Assembly (NCBI GenBank): GCA_041739875.1
Contig: JBGSNA010000218.1
Span: 12,554-76,553 of the forward strand
Length of the DNA stretch: 64,000 nucleotides
Direction of reading: 5' to 3'
From: JBBSJZ01 sp041739875
GTDB lineage: Bacteria; Planctomycetota; Planctomycetia; Pirellulales; Pirellulaceae
The translations under genes were made by a program, and so were the position numbers. The notes below the pieces were generated by a model, which ran no database searches, was not told the DNA's origin, and was given only the letters and a program-made list of their open reading frames with translations. Within the stretch, counting starts at the first letter, position 1. Each line of letters opens with the position of its first letter. Shown here piece after piece: positions 50,851 through 60,297 of the stretch.

Positions 50851-53800
50851 CTTGACCGAGGATCCAATCGTTGTCATTGGCCTTGCCGTCCGGTTACCGG
50901 GCGCCGAAGGCGGCCTTGAGTCGTTTGAGAAAATGCTCTTCGAAGGTGGCTCGGCTGTCGCACCACTCGAAGCAAGCCGATTCGACCATGACTTGTACTT
51001 TGACGTAAAACGCGGTGCGGTAGGCAAGACCTACACGACGCTTGGCAGTTGCGTGCGCAGCGATGCGTTCGGAAAACTAAAAAACGCGATCTGCTCTCTC
51101 GGCGAATTTGACTTGGCACACAAACACTTTGCCGAAGTCGCTTCGCATTGCTGGGAAATGTCGGGCGCCTCACAAAACGCCGAGCTAGCAAAACGCTGTG
51201 GCATTTTCGTTGGCCATTCGGGCGGGACTGAGCTTGGCGGAGCTCTAGCTCTTGCCACGCTCGCGGAAACGGTTGCGGACCAACTTCGCTCGATCGATGC
51301 CTTTGCAAAGCTCCCGTCTTCGAAACAGCAATCCGTTGTCAACGCGCTCACAGAGTCCATCCGCCGTGGGCGTCCACACCGAGAACACGACACCATCCAT
51401 TTCAATGCATACAGTGTTGCTTCGCTCGCCGCGCGGCTGCTGGGGCTCGGCGGACCACGTGAAGTCATCGATGCTGCATGCGCATCGTCGTTATTAGCGC
51501 TGCAACACGCGGTGCTCTCCATTGAACACGGACGCATCGATGCCGCCATCGTCGGCGGTGCAACATTCAATAATGTTGATAATCTGATTCTGTTTTCCCA
51601 ATCGCAAGCGTGCAGCGAAGAGGGCAGTTGCCCATTCGATGATTCGGCAAGCGGATTGGTAAGCAGCGAAGGCTATGTCGCGATCGCAATCATGCGGCAA
51701 TCGCTCGCCGTCGAACATAACTTTAAAATCCACGGAATCATTCGCGGCGTCGGTGTCGCATCCGACGGCCGGGGCAAAAGCTTGTGGGCGCCACGTACCG
51801 AGGGTCAACAACTCGCGTTGCGACGCGCGTATCCCAACGCCAGTCCACTGTCTATCGACTATCAAGAAGCTCATGCGACAAGCACGCAAGTTGGCGATGC
51901 TACTGAATTGATATCGCTGCGTACGTTACTGGCGGAATCATCGCGTACAAATCCACTGCTCGTGGGTAGCGCCAAGAGCAATTTCGGACACACGCTTGAA
52001 GCAGCCGGATTGGTCGGCTTGGTGAAAGTTTTGTTGGCGATGCATCGAGAGACGATTCCGCCATCGATTAATCTAACTCAGCCAACGAGCCTGTTTGATT
52101 GGTCCGCGAATTCGCTTGCTGTTGTGGATCGCGCGATGCCGTGGCCGCAATCCGCTGGTTCACGTAGGGCCGCTGTGAATGCGTTTGGCATTGGTGGCTT
52201 GAATGCTCACGCCGTCGTCGAACAAGCTCGACGCGAATCGACGTTGCCACGGGTTCAACCCACCACGTCCTTGCCGTCCGCAACGCGAGAACCCATCGCG
52301 ATCGTAGGACGAGGCCTCGTCCTTGCTGGAGCTGGGAATGTCAACGAATTTCGCGAATTGCTCCACAGCGACCGTTCGTCGATCAGCGCTCCACCGCAAG
52401 ATCGTTGGCGAGCAAGCGTTGGCGTCCGAACTCACTCAAGTCCCACGACGTTCAATGCTCCTACCAACGTAGGCGGCTACATTCGCAACTACCATTTTGA
52501 CGGCCAAAAATATCGAATCCCGCCCAAGCAAGTTCGACTGGCGAACCCAGCCCAGATGATGCTCATCGACGCAGTCGCCCAGGCTTGCAATGAGTTCGAT
52601 GGAGGCTCTTGGAGTCTGAATCGCGAACGAACAGGGATCATCGTCGGAACAATCTTTGGCGGCGAGTTCTCGAACCAGTTGCAAATTGGTTTGAGATTGC
52701 CTGAGATCGCCAAACGGTTGCAACTCGCTTTGCGACAATCGGCGATCAACGGACCGTCCATCAACGAAATACTCGCGGATTATCAAAAGCGATTACTCGA
52801 CGAGTATTCTGCGATCCTGGACGAAACCGGGAGCTTCACTGCGAGTACGCTTGCGTCACGAATCGCCAAGACGTTTGATCTGATGGGCGGAGCTTGTGCG
52901 GTGGATGCAGATGACGCATCCAGCGGATTGGCGCTGATGCTGGCTGCCGATCAACTGCAAAGCGGCGCGCTTGACACCGTGATCTGTGGTGTGGCTCAGC
53001 GTTCGTTGGACCTTGTCGCTTTTGAACAACTGGACCTGAAAGAGCAACTTGTTCGCAGCGGGTTGGTCCGCGACATACCTGCCGATTGCTCGCGTATTCT
53101 TCCCGGCGAAGGCGTGGCGGCCGTGATGTTGATGCGTCTTGCAGATGCAAAACGTGAACAACGTCCCATTTTTGGCGTGATCGACGAAATTGACTGTGGT
53201 GTAACCAGCAATGGACCGAGATTGCGTTCGGAATCGCTTGCCGAGAGCTCGCTCAACCGCGATATCGCTTCGCGTGTCGGCTACTTGGCCGGTGCGCACA
53301 GCGTGGTTCGATTAATCACGGAATCATTCGATACTTCGAAAGAAAAAGCCCCAACGACGATCACATGTGTGGCAGAGGATGGTTTTTTTACTAGTGTATC
53401 TGTAAAAAGCCCACACGCCCCGACAAAACCAGCTATCGCCCCCCCGAGCGATCCAGCTGGCGTGATTCGCTCGGCTGCACCCAAAACTGTCGTTTTTTCA
53501 ACACCTACAGACGCTCGCTCCTCAAAGTTTGACTCCATGCTCACGTTTCGACTCGAAGCCGATACCGAACACGAGTTTGACTCTGTGCTTCAATCCGCAT
53601 GCCGTTCGCTCAGTGAACCGATGGGTCGCGCAAAATTTTGCGGCGACAGTGTGTATCGTGCGGTTGCGTTCGGTGAGAACGAGACAGAACTCAATGCAAG
53701 TGTTGCCGCGATCCGCAAAGTATGGAACGAAGGCGTTCGCGTTCAATGCCTGCCACGACACCGTGCTCTACTTTGGGACACAAGCCAAGGTCGTGATCGA

Positions 53801-55702
53801 ATCGGCTGGGTCTTCCCTGGACAAGGATCGCAATATGCTGCTGTTCCCCAAATCGTCAACCAAGACCCGGACGCGGCTGAGTTCTTAAAGCAATTCGATG
53901 CAATATTGATTCGCATGGGCCACGCACCGGTCACGGAGAATTTGGCTGATCCACAAAAGCGTTTAGGCCGCGACGTTTGGTGGACCCAGCAATGGGTTCT
54001 CGCCGTAAGCTCCACGCTTGCTGACGCGCTCAGCCGTCGAGGACACATCCCAGACGTTACGCTTGGCCACAGCTTTGGCGAGTGTGGCGCAGCGTTACAC
54101 AGTGGGGTGATGACGATGGCACAAGCCATTCGGTTCGCAAAACTCCGAAGCGATGCGGTCGTAATGACCGGTCGTCAAACCGGTCAATTACTGTCGGTAC
54201 GGGGCGAACCAAGCCAAGTCCGTGGTGTTTTAACCAAGCATCGTCTCGACTGTTTCATTACGCACCATAACGCGCCGAACCAAACAGTCATCGCGGGTGA
54301 TTTGAAGCAGATCGAAGCGGCAAAGACTGCACTTGCCGAAGAAGGTCACGCGTCCCTGGTTATCCCCGTCCCAGCCGCGTTTCATACGCCCTGGATGGCT
54401 GAGGCTCAACGCGTGCTTGCTTCCGGATTTGTTCACGAAACGCTTCGTCCACCCAAGCACGCATTCCTGTCCGCAACTAGCAACAACTATCTCGTTGAGC
54501 CCCAAGACATCCGCTCAGCCTTGATCGAGCAATTGACGCATCCGGTGTTGTACGCCACGAGCGTCCAAAGAATGGTGAACGACGGTTGCGGGCTGTTGAT
54601 CGAAGTCGGCCCAAGCGATGTGTTGACTCGGTTGAATCAAGCGACCGTGGGCTCAGACGCGATTTGTCTATCGCTTGACTCCAACATCGGTACACATGCT
54701 CAACGATTACGTTTGATAGAATTGGCGATCGAGTGCGTGAAAGGCTCGCGATCCGGCAACCAAGCGACGCAAACCATTCGCTCCACCATCGACTTCAAGA
54801 CGCTCGACAACAACGCGTCAGTCAACAACACGCCAGTCAAACCGTTGCCGTTACACGTTGAGATCATCGACGTCACCTCTCGAGCCAGACGTGTCGCCAG
54901 CACGGAGAATTCTTCGACACCAAGCAAACCAGCATCTCGGCCGGAACCAATTCAGCAGCCCGCTCCGATACCCACCGCGGTAATGAGCGAAGAATCGACA
55001 GCAACATACGCTTCCACCGACACTGCCAAACGATTCCTCGTCGATATCGTGGTTGAACTCACCGGTTACGAACCCGACGTGATCGACTTTGAAGCCGATC
55101 TCGAAGCGGAGCTTGGCGTGGATAGCATCAAGAAAGCCCAAGTGATTGGGGAGCTTGCCGAATGGGCGTCACTTGAGCTGAACTTGCGAGAAATGAAACT
55201 GGCGGATTTCAATTCGCTCGGCGATATCCTTTCACTTGTCAAAGAGGTGAAATTGCCGGTCGCAAGCGTATCCGGAAACACAAACGTTATTGCGGCAAAG
55301 AATCTTGCCGCATCCATTGAATCATTGATGGTTGATTTTGTGGTTGACCAAACAGGCTACGATCCCGAGGTGATTGATCTAGACGCAGATCTCGAAAGCG
55401 AACTTGGTATCGACAGCATCAAGAAGGCTCAACTGCTTGGCGAATTGGCCGAACAGTATGACCTGAGGAATGTTGAATTAGGCCGAATCTCTCTCGCAGA
55501 CTTTTTGAACTTGCGATCGATCCTCGATTTCGTGCTTGAGAACATTGACGATACAACGCTGCCCGAATCTCAATCCGTCAACGCATTCGCGAATTCGACT
55601 GACCAAGCAAGTTTCCAAACCGTCCAAAGCAGTGCATTCGATCACAAGCACGACGAGGAATTCGCGGAGGGCCAGTTGATCGGATCGTTAAAAAAAAACT
55701 AA
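50843..55702 (+). CDS. PUFA-synthase-like polyketide/lipid megasynthase: KS, KS/CLF, AT, ACP, ACP
   Basis: 1619-aa iterative type I synthase. Domains in order: an active ketosynthase (about 10-460) with Cys213 in DAACASS, His344 in EAHATST and His383 in KSNFGHT. Next comes a degenerate KS/chain-length-factor-like domain (about 480-830), where the cysteine position is Asp691 (VDADDASS) and the C-terminal part is shortened. An acyltransferase follows (about 1000-1320) with Ser1077 in GHSFGE and His1181 in AAFHTPWM. Two tandem ACPs carry phosphopantetheine serines at 1428 and 1525, both in the DSIKKAQ context typical of PUFA synthases. GTG start at 50843 overlaps the upstream gene. The stop TAA at 55700 follows an A9 run, and the same frame continues open into the KR-DH part. 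Confidence 0.93.
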   Translation: MTNLTEDPIVVIGLAVRLPGAEGGLESFEKMLFEGGSAVAPLEASRFDHDLYFDVKRGAVGKTYTTLGSCVRSDAFGKLKNAICSLGEFDLAHKHFAEVASHCWEMSGASQNAELAKRCGIFVGHSGGTELGGALALATLAETVADQLRSIDAFAKLPSSKQQSVVNALTESIRRGRPHREHDTIHFNAYSVASLAARLLGLGGPREVIDAACASSLLALQHAVLSIEHGRIDAAIVGGATFNNVDNLILFSQSQACSEEGSCPFDDSASGLVSSEGYVAIAIMRQSLAVEHNFKIHGIIRGVGVASDGRGKSLWAPRTEGQQLALRRAYPNASPLSIDYQEAHATSTQVGDATELISLRTLLAESSRTNPLLVGSAKSNFGHTLEAAGLVGLVKVLLAMHRETIPPSINLTQPTSLFDWSANSLAVVDRAMPWPQSAGSRRAAVNAFGIGGLNAHAVVEQARRESTLPRVQPTTSLPSATREPIAIVGRGLVLAGAGNVNEFRELLHSDRSSISAPPQDRWRASVGVRTHSSPTTFNAPTNVGGYIRNYHFDGQKYRIPPKQVRLANPAQMMLIDAVAQACNEFDGGSWSLNRERTGIIVGTIFGGEFSNQLQIGLRLPEIAKRLQLALRQSAINGPSINEILADYQKRLLDEYSAILDETGSFTASTLASRIAKTFDLMGGACAVDADDASSGLALMLAADQLQSGALDTVICGVAQRSLDLVAFEQLDLKEQLVRSGLVRDIPADCSRILPGEGVAAVMLMRLADAKREQRPIFGVIDEIDCGVTSNGPRLRSESLAESSLNRDIASRVGYLAGAHSVVRLITESFDTSKEKAPTTITCVAEDGFFTSVSVKSPHAPTKPAIAPPSDPAGVIRSAAPKTVVFSTPTDARSSKFDSMLTFRLEADTEHEFDSVLQSACRSLSEPMGRAKFCGDSVYRAVAFGENETELNASVAAIRKVWNEGVRVQCLPRHRALLWDTSQGRDRIGWVFPGQGSQYAAVPQIVNQDPDAAEFLKQFDAILIRMGHAPVTENLADPQKRLGRDVWWTQQWVLAVSSTLADALSRRGHIPDVTLGHSFGECGAALHSGVMTMAQAIRFAKLRSDAVVMTGRQTGQLLSVRGEPSQVRGVLTKHRLDCFITHHNAPNQTVIAGDLKQIEAAKTALAEEGHASLVIPVPAAFHTPWMAEAQRVLASGFVHETLRPPKHAFLSATSNNYLVEPQDIRSALIEQLTHPVLYATSVQRMVNDGCGLLIEVGPSDVLTRLNQATVGSDAICLSLDSNIGTHAQRLRLIELAIECVKGSRSGNQATQTIRSTIDFKTLDNNASVNNTPVKPLPLHVEIIDVTSRARRVASTENSSTPSKPASRPEPIQQPAPIPTAVMSEESTATYASTDTAKRFLVDIVVELTGYEPDVIDFEADLEAELGVDSIKKAQVIGELAEWASLELNLREMKLADFNSLGDILSLVKEVKLPVASVSGNTNVIAAKNLAASIESLMVDFVVDQTGYDPEVIDLDADLESELGIDSIKKAQLLGELAEQYDLRNVELGRISLADFLNLRSILDFVLENIDDTTLPESQSVNAFANSTDQASFQTVQSSAFDHKHDEEFAEGQLIGSLKKN
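55690..55702 (+). other. A9 run and in-frame TAA interrupting the megasynthase frame
   Basis: Nine consecutive A residues (55690-55698), then C, then TAA at 55700-55702. The codon frame of the upstream gene continues after the stop with protein-like sequence (IRNRLRQQLDHAAKAEPDWL) into KR-DH. Shifting by one base either way does not help: one shift meets TAA within four codons, the other meets TAG after about 22 codons. Confidence 0.85.
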
Positions 55703-55837
55703 ATCCGTAATCGACTCCGGCAACAACTCGATCACGCCGCAAAGGCCGAACCTGACTGGCTAGCGGATCTAGTCGCTCACTCGACGTCCCCCGGTGCGAA
55801 TGGACACTCAACGTCGAATACCAAACCGTCACCTCGA

Positions 55838-58426
55838 TTGATCGAGGGAATCGCACATGGCGCCGGCGTCCATCCGGCGTCACTGCACCATGATCACGGT
55901 TCCGGTAACGAGAACGGTGCAAGTCAACATGCGACCGAGTTGCCCGTCCGATTGCACACCGCTCCTGAGGCGGAGGTTCCCAGCCATGGCACGTGTCGCT
56001 TCTTGCTCGACGTCGTTCGCCGTGATCGACGCGCCGGCACCCCCACCGCGCCGAAATTTCACGGCGACGCGATCGTCGTCGGCGATAACCCGATCGCTTC
56101 CGCACTGATTCGCCGATTGAAACAGCTTGGCGTAACAACACACCCACTCAAAGATGTCGGTGGTGACATCAATGTCGACGACGCTCTCAAGAGCATCTGG
56201 TCTGCGTCCGAGACTCCGCACCTGTTCTTGACCACGCCCCACGACAAGACCTCACTACGTTCCCTCGATGCGAATCTCTGGGCTGAGCGTCGTCAATCCG
56301 GGATATTTGGCGTGTTTCGTGTTTGTCAGCTGTGGATGCAGCGGATGATCGATTTGAATCAGATGAGCCAAGCCAGTCTCGTGACGACGACGAACGGTGG
56401 CGGTGCGATGGGATTGGGGGGAACTCGACTCGAATCGCCTGAGTCCGGTGGACTCGCGGGACTGACGAAAGCGATGTTGATCGAATCATGGATGCGAGGA
56501 TTCCGCGAGACGCCCATGAAAGTCATCGAAATTGCCAACGGCTGCACGCCAGACCGATTCGTTGATGGCATCATGCGTGAACTTGCGGTGCCGTCGTACG
56601 ACGAAGAAACCATCGTTGACGCCGATCGCCGATGGACCATCCGTGCTCGCTACGAACCCGTCAACAAGAACTCAAGTGCGTCAACTCGCATTACGCCACG
56701 TGGGACATGGATTGTATCGGGCGGCGGTCGCGGCATCACCGCGATGACAGCGATGGAGCTTGCCCAGCGACATGATTTGAAATTGGTATTGTTAGGAACA
56801 GCGCCCGCTCCGGCCTTGCAACCTGGGATTCGCGAACGTGGATGCGAGAACCGCAGTCAACTTCGACGCGATGTGATGCTCTCGGCACAACAAGCTGGAC
56901 TCAACCCAATCGAGACTTGGAGAGACACAGAGAAATCTCTCGAAATCGACATGACTCTTGTGGAATGTGCGCAACGCGGCATCGAAGCCATTTACTACAG
57001 TGTTGATGTTTCGGACGCAGCCGCCGTGAGCGAAATCGTGTCACAAGTCCGCAAGACTCATGGACCGATTCGAGGCGTCATTCACGGAGCTGGCGCCGGA
57101 CAAGATTCTCGATTCGATCGCAAGCGACCTGACAAAGTGGAAAAGTGCATTCGAGCAAAAGTCGATGGTTGCATGGCACTCGCCGCCGCGACCGTCGATG
57201 ATCCGCTGGAGTGGTTTGTCGGCTTTGGTAGTATCAGCGGTCGATTTGGCGCCAATGGCCACACCGACTATTCGCTCGCCAACGACATGCTCGCCAAGTG
57301 CATCAATCGCTTATCGTCGGATCGCCCGTCGGTGCGGTGTGTTACGTTCCACTGGCACGCTTGGGGAGATATCGGGATGGCCGCAAAGCCTGAAGCGAAA
57401 CTTGCCCTCGAGATGATCGGAATGCAGTTCATGCCTGCGGAGGAAGGCCTCCAACACTTCCTGAACGAATTGGAGTTTGGAGGCGATTCGCCCGAGGTTC
57501 TGATCACCGATCGCAACTATGTCCGCAAGTTCTTTCCCGACGTCGAACGTACAACCGCCACGTCGCACACCCTACCGATTTTGGACTCAACCGGTAAATC
57601 GGCAACGCGAGATGTGGCCAATCATGTCGTCACACTCGATCCCGTCACCGATCGATTCTTAAAAGAACACCGAATCAATGATCGGCCCACGTTGCCGTTT
57701 GTGGTCGCACTCGAAATGATGGCCGAAGCCGCGCTGCTTTCGTCGGGTAATGGCTTTGTCACCAAATGCACTTCGGCCCAAGCGTTGCAAGCCATCAAGT
57801 TCGTAACCGATGACGCGATGGCCGTCGAGGTCAACGCAACCGATCCAACGGGACAGCTCAACCACTGGACCATTAAAGCCGACTTGCGTCGCAAAGACGG
57901 TCGACTCGTTGAAGAAGGCCGCACGTACTTTGAAGCGGCGTTTGTGACTTCACCGACGGCAGTCGTGCCGAACACGAGTCTGCCGTTGGACCGAGCGTGG
58001 AACTTCCATGCGATTGACTATTTGCCGCCCGGCGCCGTGGTCTATCACGGCGAGCCGCTGCAAGCGCTTCGTGAAATTGCGATTGCACCTGGTGAAGCCA
58101 TGGGACGGATCGCAGCACCATCGCCCGCTCATCTTGGCGGCGAAAATCGTCCGCTAAGTGGATGGGTATTTCCCTGTGCGGCCATGGACGCCGTGCTCTA
58201 CGCAGCAGCGACACTCGCGTATCACGAATCAGGGAAGCCAAGCCTGCCGGTATCGTTTGAAGAAATTCAAATCGGTCGCCAACCGGATCCCGGCGAGCCA
58301 TTGATCACGCATATCCGTGCGATCCAATCTGATGAACGCGGCATGATCCTTGCCGCTGACTTGGCTGGCCAAAACGGCGATCTCATTCTGTCACTACACT
58401 GTTATCGCATCAATTGGATTCGGTGA
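55838..58426 (+). CDS. Ketoreductase-dehydratase part of the megasynthase (KR-DH)
   Basis: At least 862 aa, open in the same frame from 55703. A non-catalytic KR-like subdomain comes first (FHGDAIVVGDNPIASALIRR). The catalytic KR follows at about 290-520, with WIVSGGGRGITAMTAMELAQ, Ser465 in GFGSISGRFG and Tyr478 in DYSLAND. The C-terminal 270 residues are a hot-dog dehydratase with HRINDRPTLPFVVALEMMAE (the HxxxGxxxxP motif with Asp in place of Gly) and the acid in CAAMDAVLYAAA. KR and DH reduce and dehydrate the 3-ketoacyl chain. The first possible start is a TTG at 55838 with no ribosome binding site. No ATG or GTG lies in frame ahead of the KR, so the protein may be made by readthrough, or this may be a broken 2.5-kilo-residue gene. 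Confidence 0.85.
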   Translation: MIEGIAHGAGVHPASLHHDHGSGNENGASQHATELPVRLHTAPEAEVPSHGTCRFLLDVVRRDRRAGTPTAPKFHGDAIVVGDNPIASALIRRLKQLGVTTHPLKDVGGDINVDDALKSIWSASETPHLFLTTPHDKTSLRSLDANLWAERRQSGIFGVFRVCQLWMQRMIDLNQMSQASLVTTTNGGGAMGLGGTRLESPESGGLAGLTKAMLIESWMRGFRETPMKVIEIANGCTPDRFVDGIMRELAVPSYDEETIVDADRRWTIRARYEPVNKNSSASTRITPRGTWIVSGGGRGITAMTAMELAQRHDLKLVLLGTAPAPALQPGIRERGCENRSQLRRDVMLSAQQAGLNPIETWRDTEKSLEIDMTLVECAQRGIEAIYYSVDVSDAAAVSEIVSQVRKTHGPIRGVIHGAGAGQDSRFDRKRPDKVEKCIRAKVDGCMALAAATVDDPLEWFVGFGSISGRFGANGHTDYSLANDMLAKCINRLSSDRPSVRCVTFHWHAWGDIGMAAKPEAKLALEMIGMQFMPAEEGLQHFLNELEFGGDSPEVLITDRNYVRKFFPDVERTTATSHTLPILDSTGKSATRDVANHVVTLDPVTDRFLKEHRINDRPTLPFVVALEMMAEAALLSSGNGFVTKCTSAQALQAIKFVTDDAMAVEVNATDPTGQLNHWTIKADLRRKDGRLVEEGRTYFEAAFVTSPTAVVPNTSLPLDRAWNFHAIDYLPPGAVVYHGEPLQALREIAIAPGEAMGRIAAPSPAHLGGENRPLSGWVFPCAAMDAVLYAAATLAYHESGKPSLPVSFEEIQIGRQPDPGEPLITHIRAIQSDERGMILAADLAGQNGDLILSLHCYRINWIR

Positions 58427-58431
58427 CAGCG

Positions 58432-59535
58432 ATGTACCAAACTCAAACGTCGCTAGCGCCGTTGGTCGGAACCGATCAATACGGTAGCGAAGTTGCATTT
58501 CAAGCGGACAGCCAATTGTTGCGCCAGCGGTCTTGGCAATTGGTGGGTGCCAGCTCGGATCTCGTTTCTCCAGGCGACAACCTTGCTGTGACTCTTTTTG
58601 ACGTGCCAATTCTGGTTCGCAACTGTGACGGAGAACTCAAAGCCTTTCGAAATGTCTGTGCTCACCGCCATTGCAAATTGTTCGACGATGGAACCAGCCA
58701 CAGTGAGGCGTTTAAATGTCGTTACCATGGCTGGCATTACGGAAGCGATGGCCGAACCCGAAAGCTTCCTGGTGCCAAGAACTTTCCACAGTTCGATCGA
58801 GAACAATTTTGCTTGGATGCGTTCGCCGTTGAAACATGCGGCCAGCTTGTGTTCGTGCGACTACACGCTCAAGCACCGCCGTTGAGAACGTGGCTCGGTG
58901 AATACTTCGACACGCTCGCTACAAGAACGGGCTCATCACGTTGGAAAGTCAATTTTAAACGCGAATACTTTTACGAAGCGGACTGGAAAATCCCCGTCGA
59001 GGGATCACTTGAAAGTTACCATCTCGACGAAGTTCACGCTGCCACGTTTGGTCACGACCCAGGCGAAGAAAACACCGAACATCGTTTCCATGCCTGCGGC
59101 AGTGACTTCGTCACACATTTTCGCGGCAACAGCTTGATGGAGCGACTGGAAGAATGGTCCATTCGATCCCTTACAGGTAGCTTCGACACACGGTATCAGC
59201 ATATCCATGTGATGCCCAACGTCATGGCATCACTTACGGATTCCATTTCGCTCGTCTACCAAATCCTTCCCATTTCGCCTAGGCAAAGTATGATGCGAGT
59301 CATCGGGTTTGGCCCAAGAGCGAGTCGATTGGGCCCCATCGGAAAATGTTGGGCGATGATCCTTCGCCGGACTGCCGCTCGAATTGCCGACCAAGTTCTT
59401 CAGGAAGACGCAGCCATATTCCCGCATGTGCAAGCGGGCATACGTGCGGCGACCCGATCAGGTATCTTTGGCCGCTGTGAAGAACGACTACACGCTTTTC
59501 ATCAATACCTTACCGCCTCGGAGAAACTGTCTTGA
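58432..59535 (+). CDS. Rieske-type ring-hydroxylating oxygenase alpha-subunit-like protein
   Basis: 367-aa protein. The Rieske 2Fe-2S ligands are Cys76-x-His78 and Cys96-x2-His99 (CAHRHC ... CRYHGWHY). The mononuclear iron site is suggested by YHLDEVHAATFGHD about 100 residues later. Such enzymes hydroxylate, desaturate or demethylate with O2 and need a reductase partner, which is not in the window. Placement in the lipid operon suggests the nascent or released lipid is the substrate. A GTG at 58423 overlaps the KR-DH stop in GTGA; the ATG at 58432 is equally possible. Its own stop overlaps the next gene by four bases. Confidence 0.85.
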   Translation: MYQTQTSLAPLVGTDQYGSEVAFQADSQLLRQRSWQLVGASSDLVSPGDNLAVTLFDVPILVRNCDGELKAFRNVCAHRHCKLFDDGTSHSEAFKCRYHGWHYGSDGRTRKLPGAKNFPQFDREQFCLDAFAVETCGQLVFVRLHAQAPPLRTWLGEYFDTLATRTGSSRWKVNFKREYFYEADWKIPVEGSLESYHLDEVHAATFGHDPGEENTEHRFHACGSDFVTHFRGNSLMERLEEWSIRSLTGSFDTRYQHIHVMPNVMASLTDSISLVYQILPISPRQSMMRVIGFGPRASRLGPIGKCWAMILRRTAARIADQVLQEDAAIFPHVQAGIRAATRSGIFGRCEERLHAFHQYLTASEKLS

Positions 59536-60296
59536 CTGACTTGCAAGGCAAAGTCGCCCTCGTGACCGGCGCCAGTCGCGGAATTGGTCGCGCTTGCGCG
59601 ATCCGGCTTGCGGAGCTTGGCGCGGATGTGGTTGTCAATTTTTTATCCAGCCGTGATGAAGCAAGTGCTGTGGTTGGACAACTCCAAGAGCTCGGTCGAA
59701 CGGCGTTCGCAGTACGCGCCGATGTCTCTAGCGCCGACGATGTCCAGGCCATGGTCGGTAGCATCGAAGACCGCTTCGGGGCGCTCGACATTATCGTCAG
59801 CAATGCTGCCGCAGGCGGATTTCGACCAGCCACCCAGCTCAAACCGACCAACGTGGAAGCCGCGATTCGCACCAACGCATTGCCAGTAGTGTGGTTAGCA
59901 CAAGCAAGCGCCAAGTTGCTGGCCCAGCGAGAAACCTTTGGAAAAGTGATCGCGATTTCTAGCCACGGTTCGATGTGGGCGGTTCCTAATTACGCCGCAA
60001 TTGGTGCGTCAAAGGCTGCGCTGGAGAGCTTTGTGCGACACCTAGCACTTGAACTTGGGCCAACCGGCATTAACTTCAACTGTGTCTTGCCAGGAATCGT
60101 TGCGACGGAAGCGGTGCGAACGATGCCCGGTGTTGAGCAAGTACTCGAAGCCGCAGGCGAACGAATGATGTTACCGACTCGAACGCTTTCACCGGACGAC
60201 GTTGCCGGAGTCGTCGCGTTCCTTGCAAGCAGCGACAGTGACCTGATCCAAGGCCAAACGATTGTGGTTGACGGCGGAGTGAGCGTACGAGCTTGA
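59532..60296 (+). CDS. FabL-like enoyl-ACP reductase (SDR)
   Basis: 254-aa short-chain dehydrogenase. The coenzyme motif is VALVTGASRGIGRACAIRL. The active-site spacing is Tyr154-x6-Lys161 (YAAIGASK), as in enoyl reductases FabI/FabL, not the YxxxK of ketoreductases. SNAAAGGFRPATQL and ISSHGSMWAVPNY also resemble FabL. It would saturate the enoyl intermediate left by the KR-DH, an activity missing from the megasynthase itself. It starts with a TTG that overlaps the Rieske gene stop (TTGA at 59532), showing translational coupling. A 3-oxoacyl reductase role cannot be excluded. Confidence 0.82.
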   Translation: MTDLQGKVALVTGASRGIGRACAIRLAELGADVVVNFLSSRDEASAVVGQLQELGRTAFAVRADVSSADDVQAMVGSIEDRFGALDIIVSNAAAGGFRPATQLKPTNVEAAIRTNALPVVWLAQASAKLLAQRETFGKVIAISSHGSMWAVPNYAAIGASKAALESFVRHLALELGPTGINFNCVLPGIVATEAVRTMPGVEQVLEAAGERMMLPTRTLSPDDVAGVVAFLASSDSDLIQGQTIVVDGGVSVRA

Positions 60297-60297
60297 G

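Noticed and set aside
55685..55710. Programmed frameshifting on the A9 run as a way to join the two megasynthase halves
   Set aside because: Both halves are in the same frame. Reading one base either way leads to a stop within about 4 or about 22 codons. Frameshifting therefore cannot join them; only readthrough or a compensated change could.
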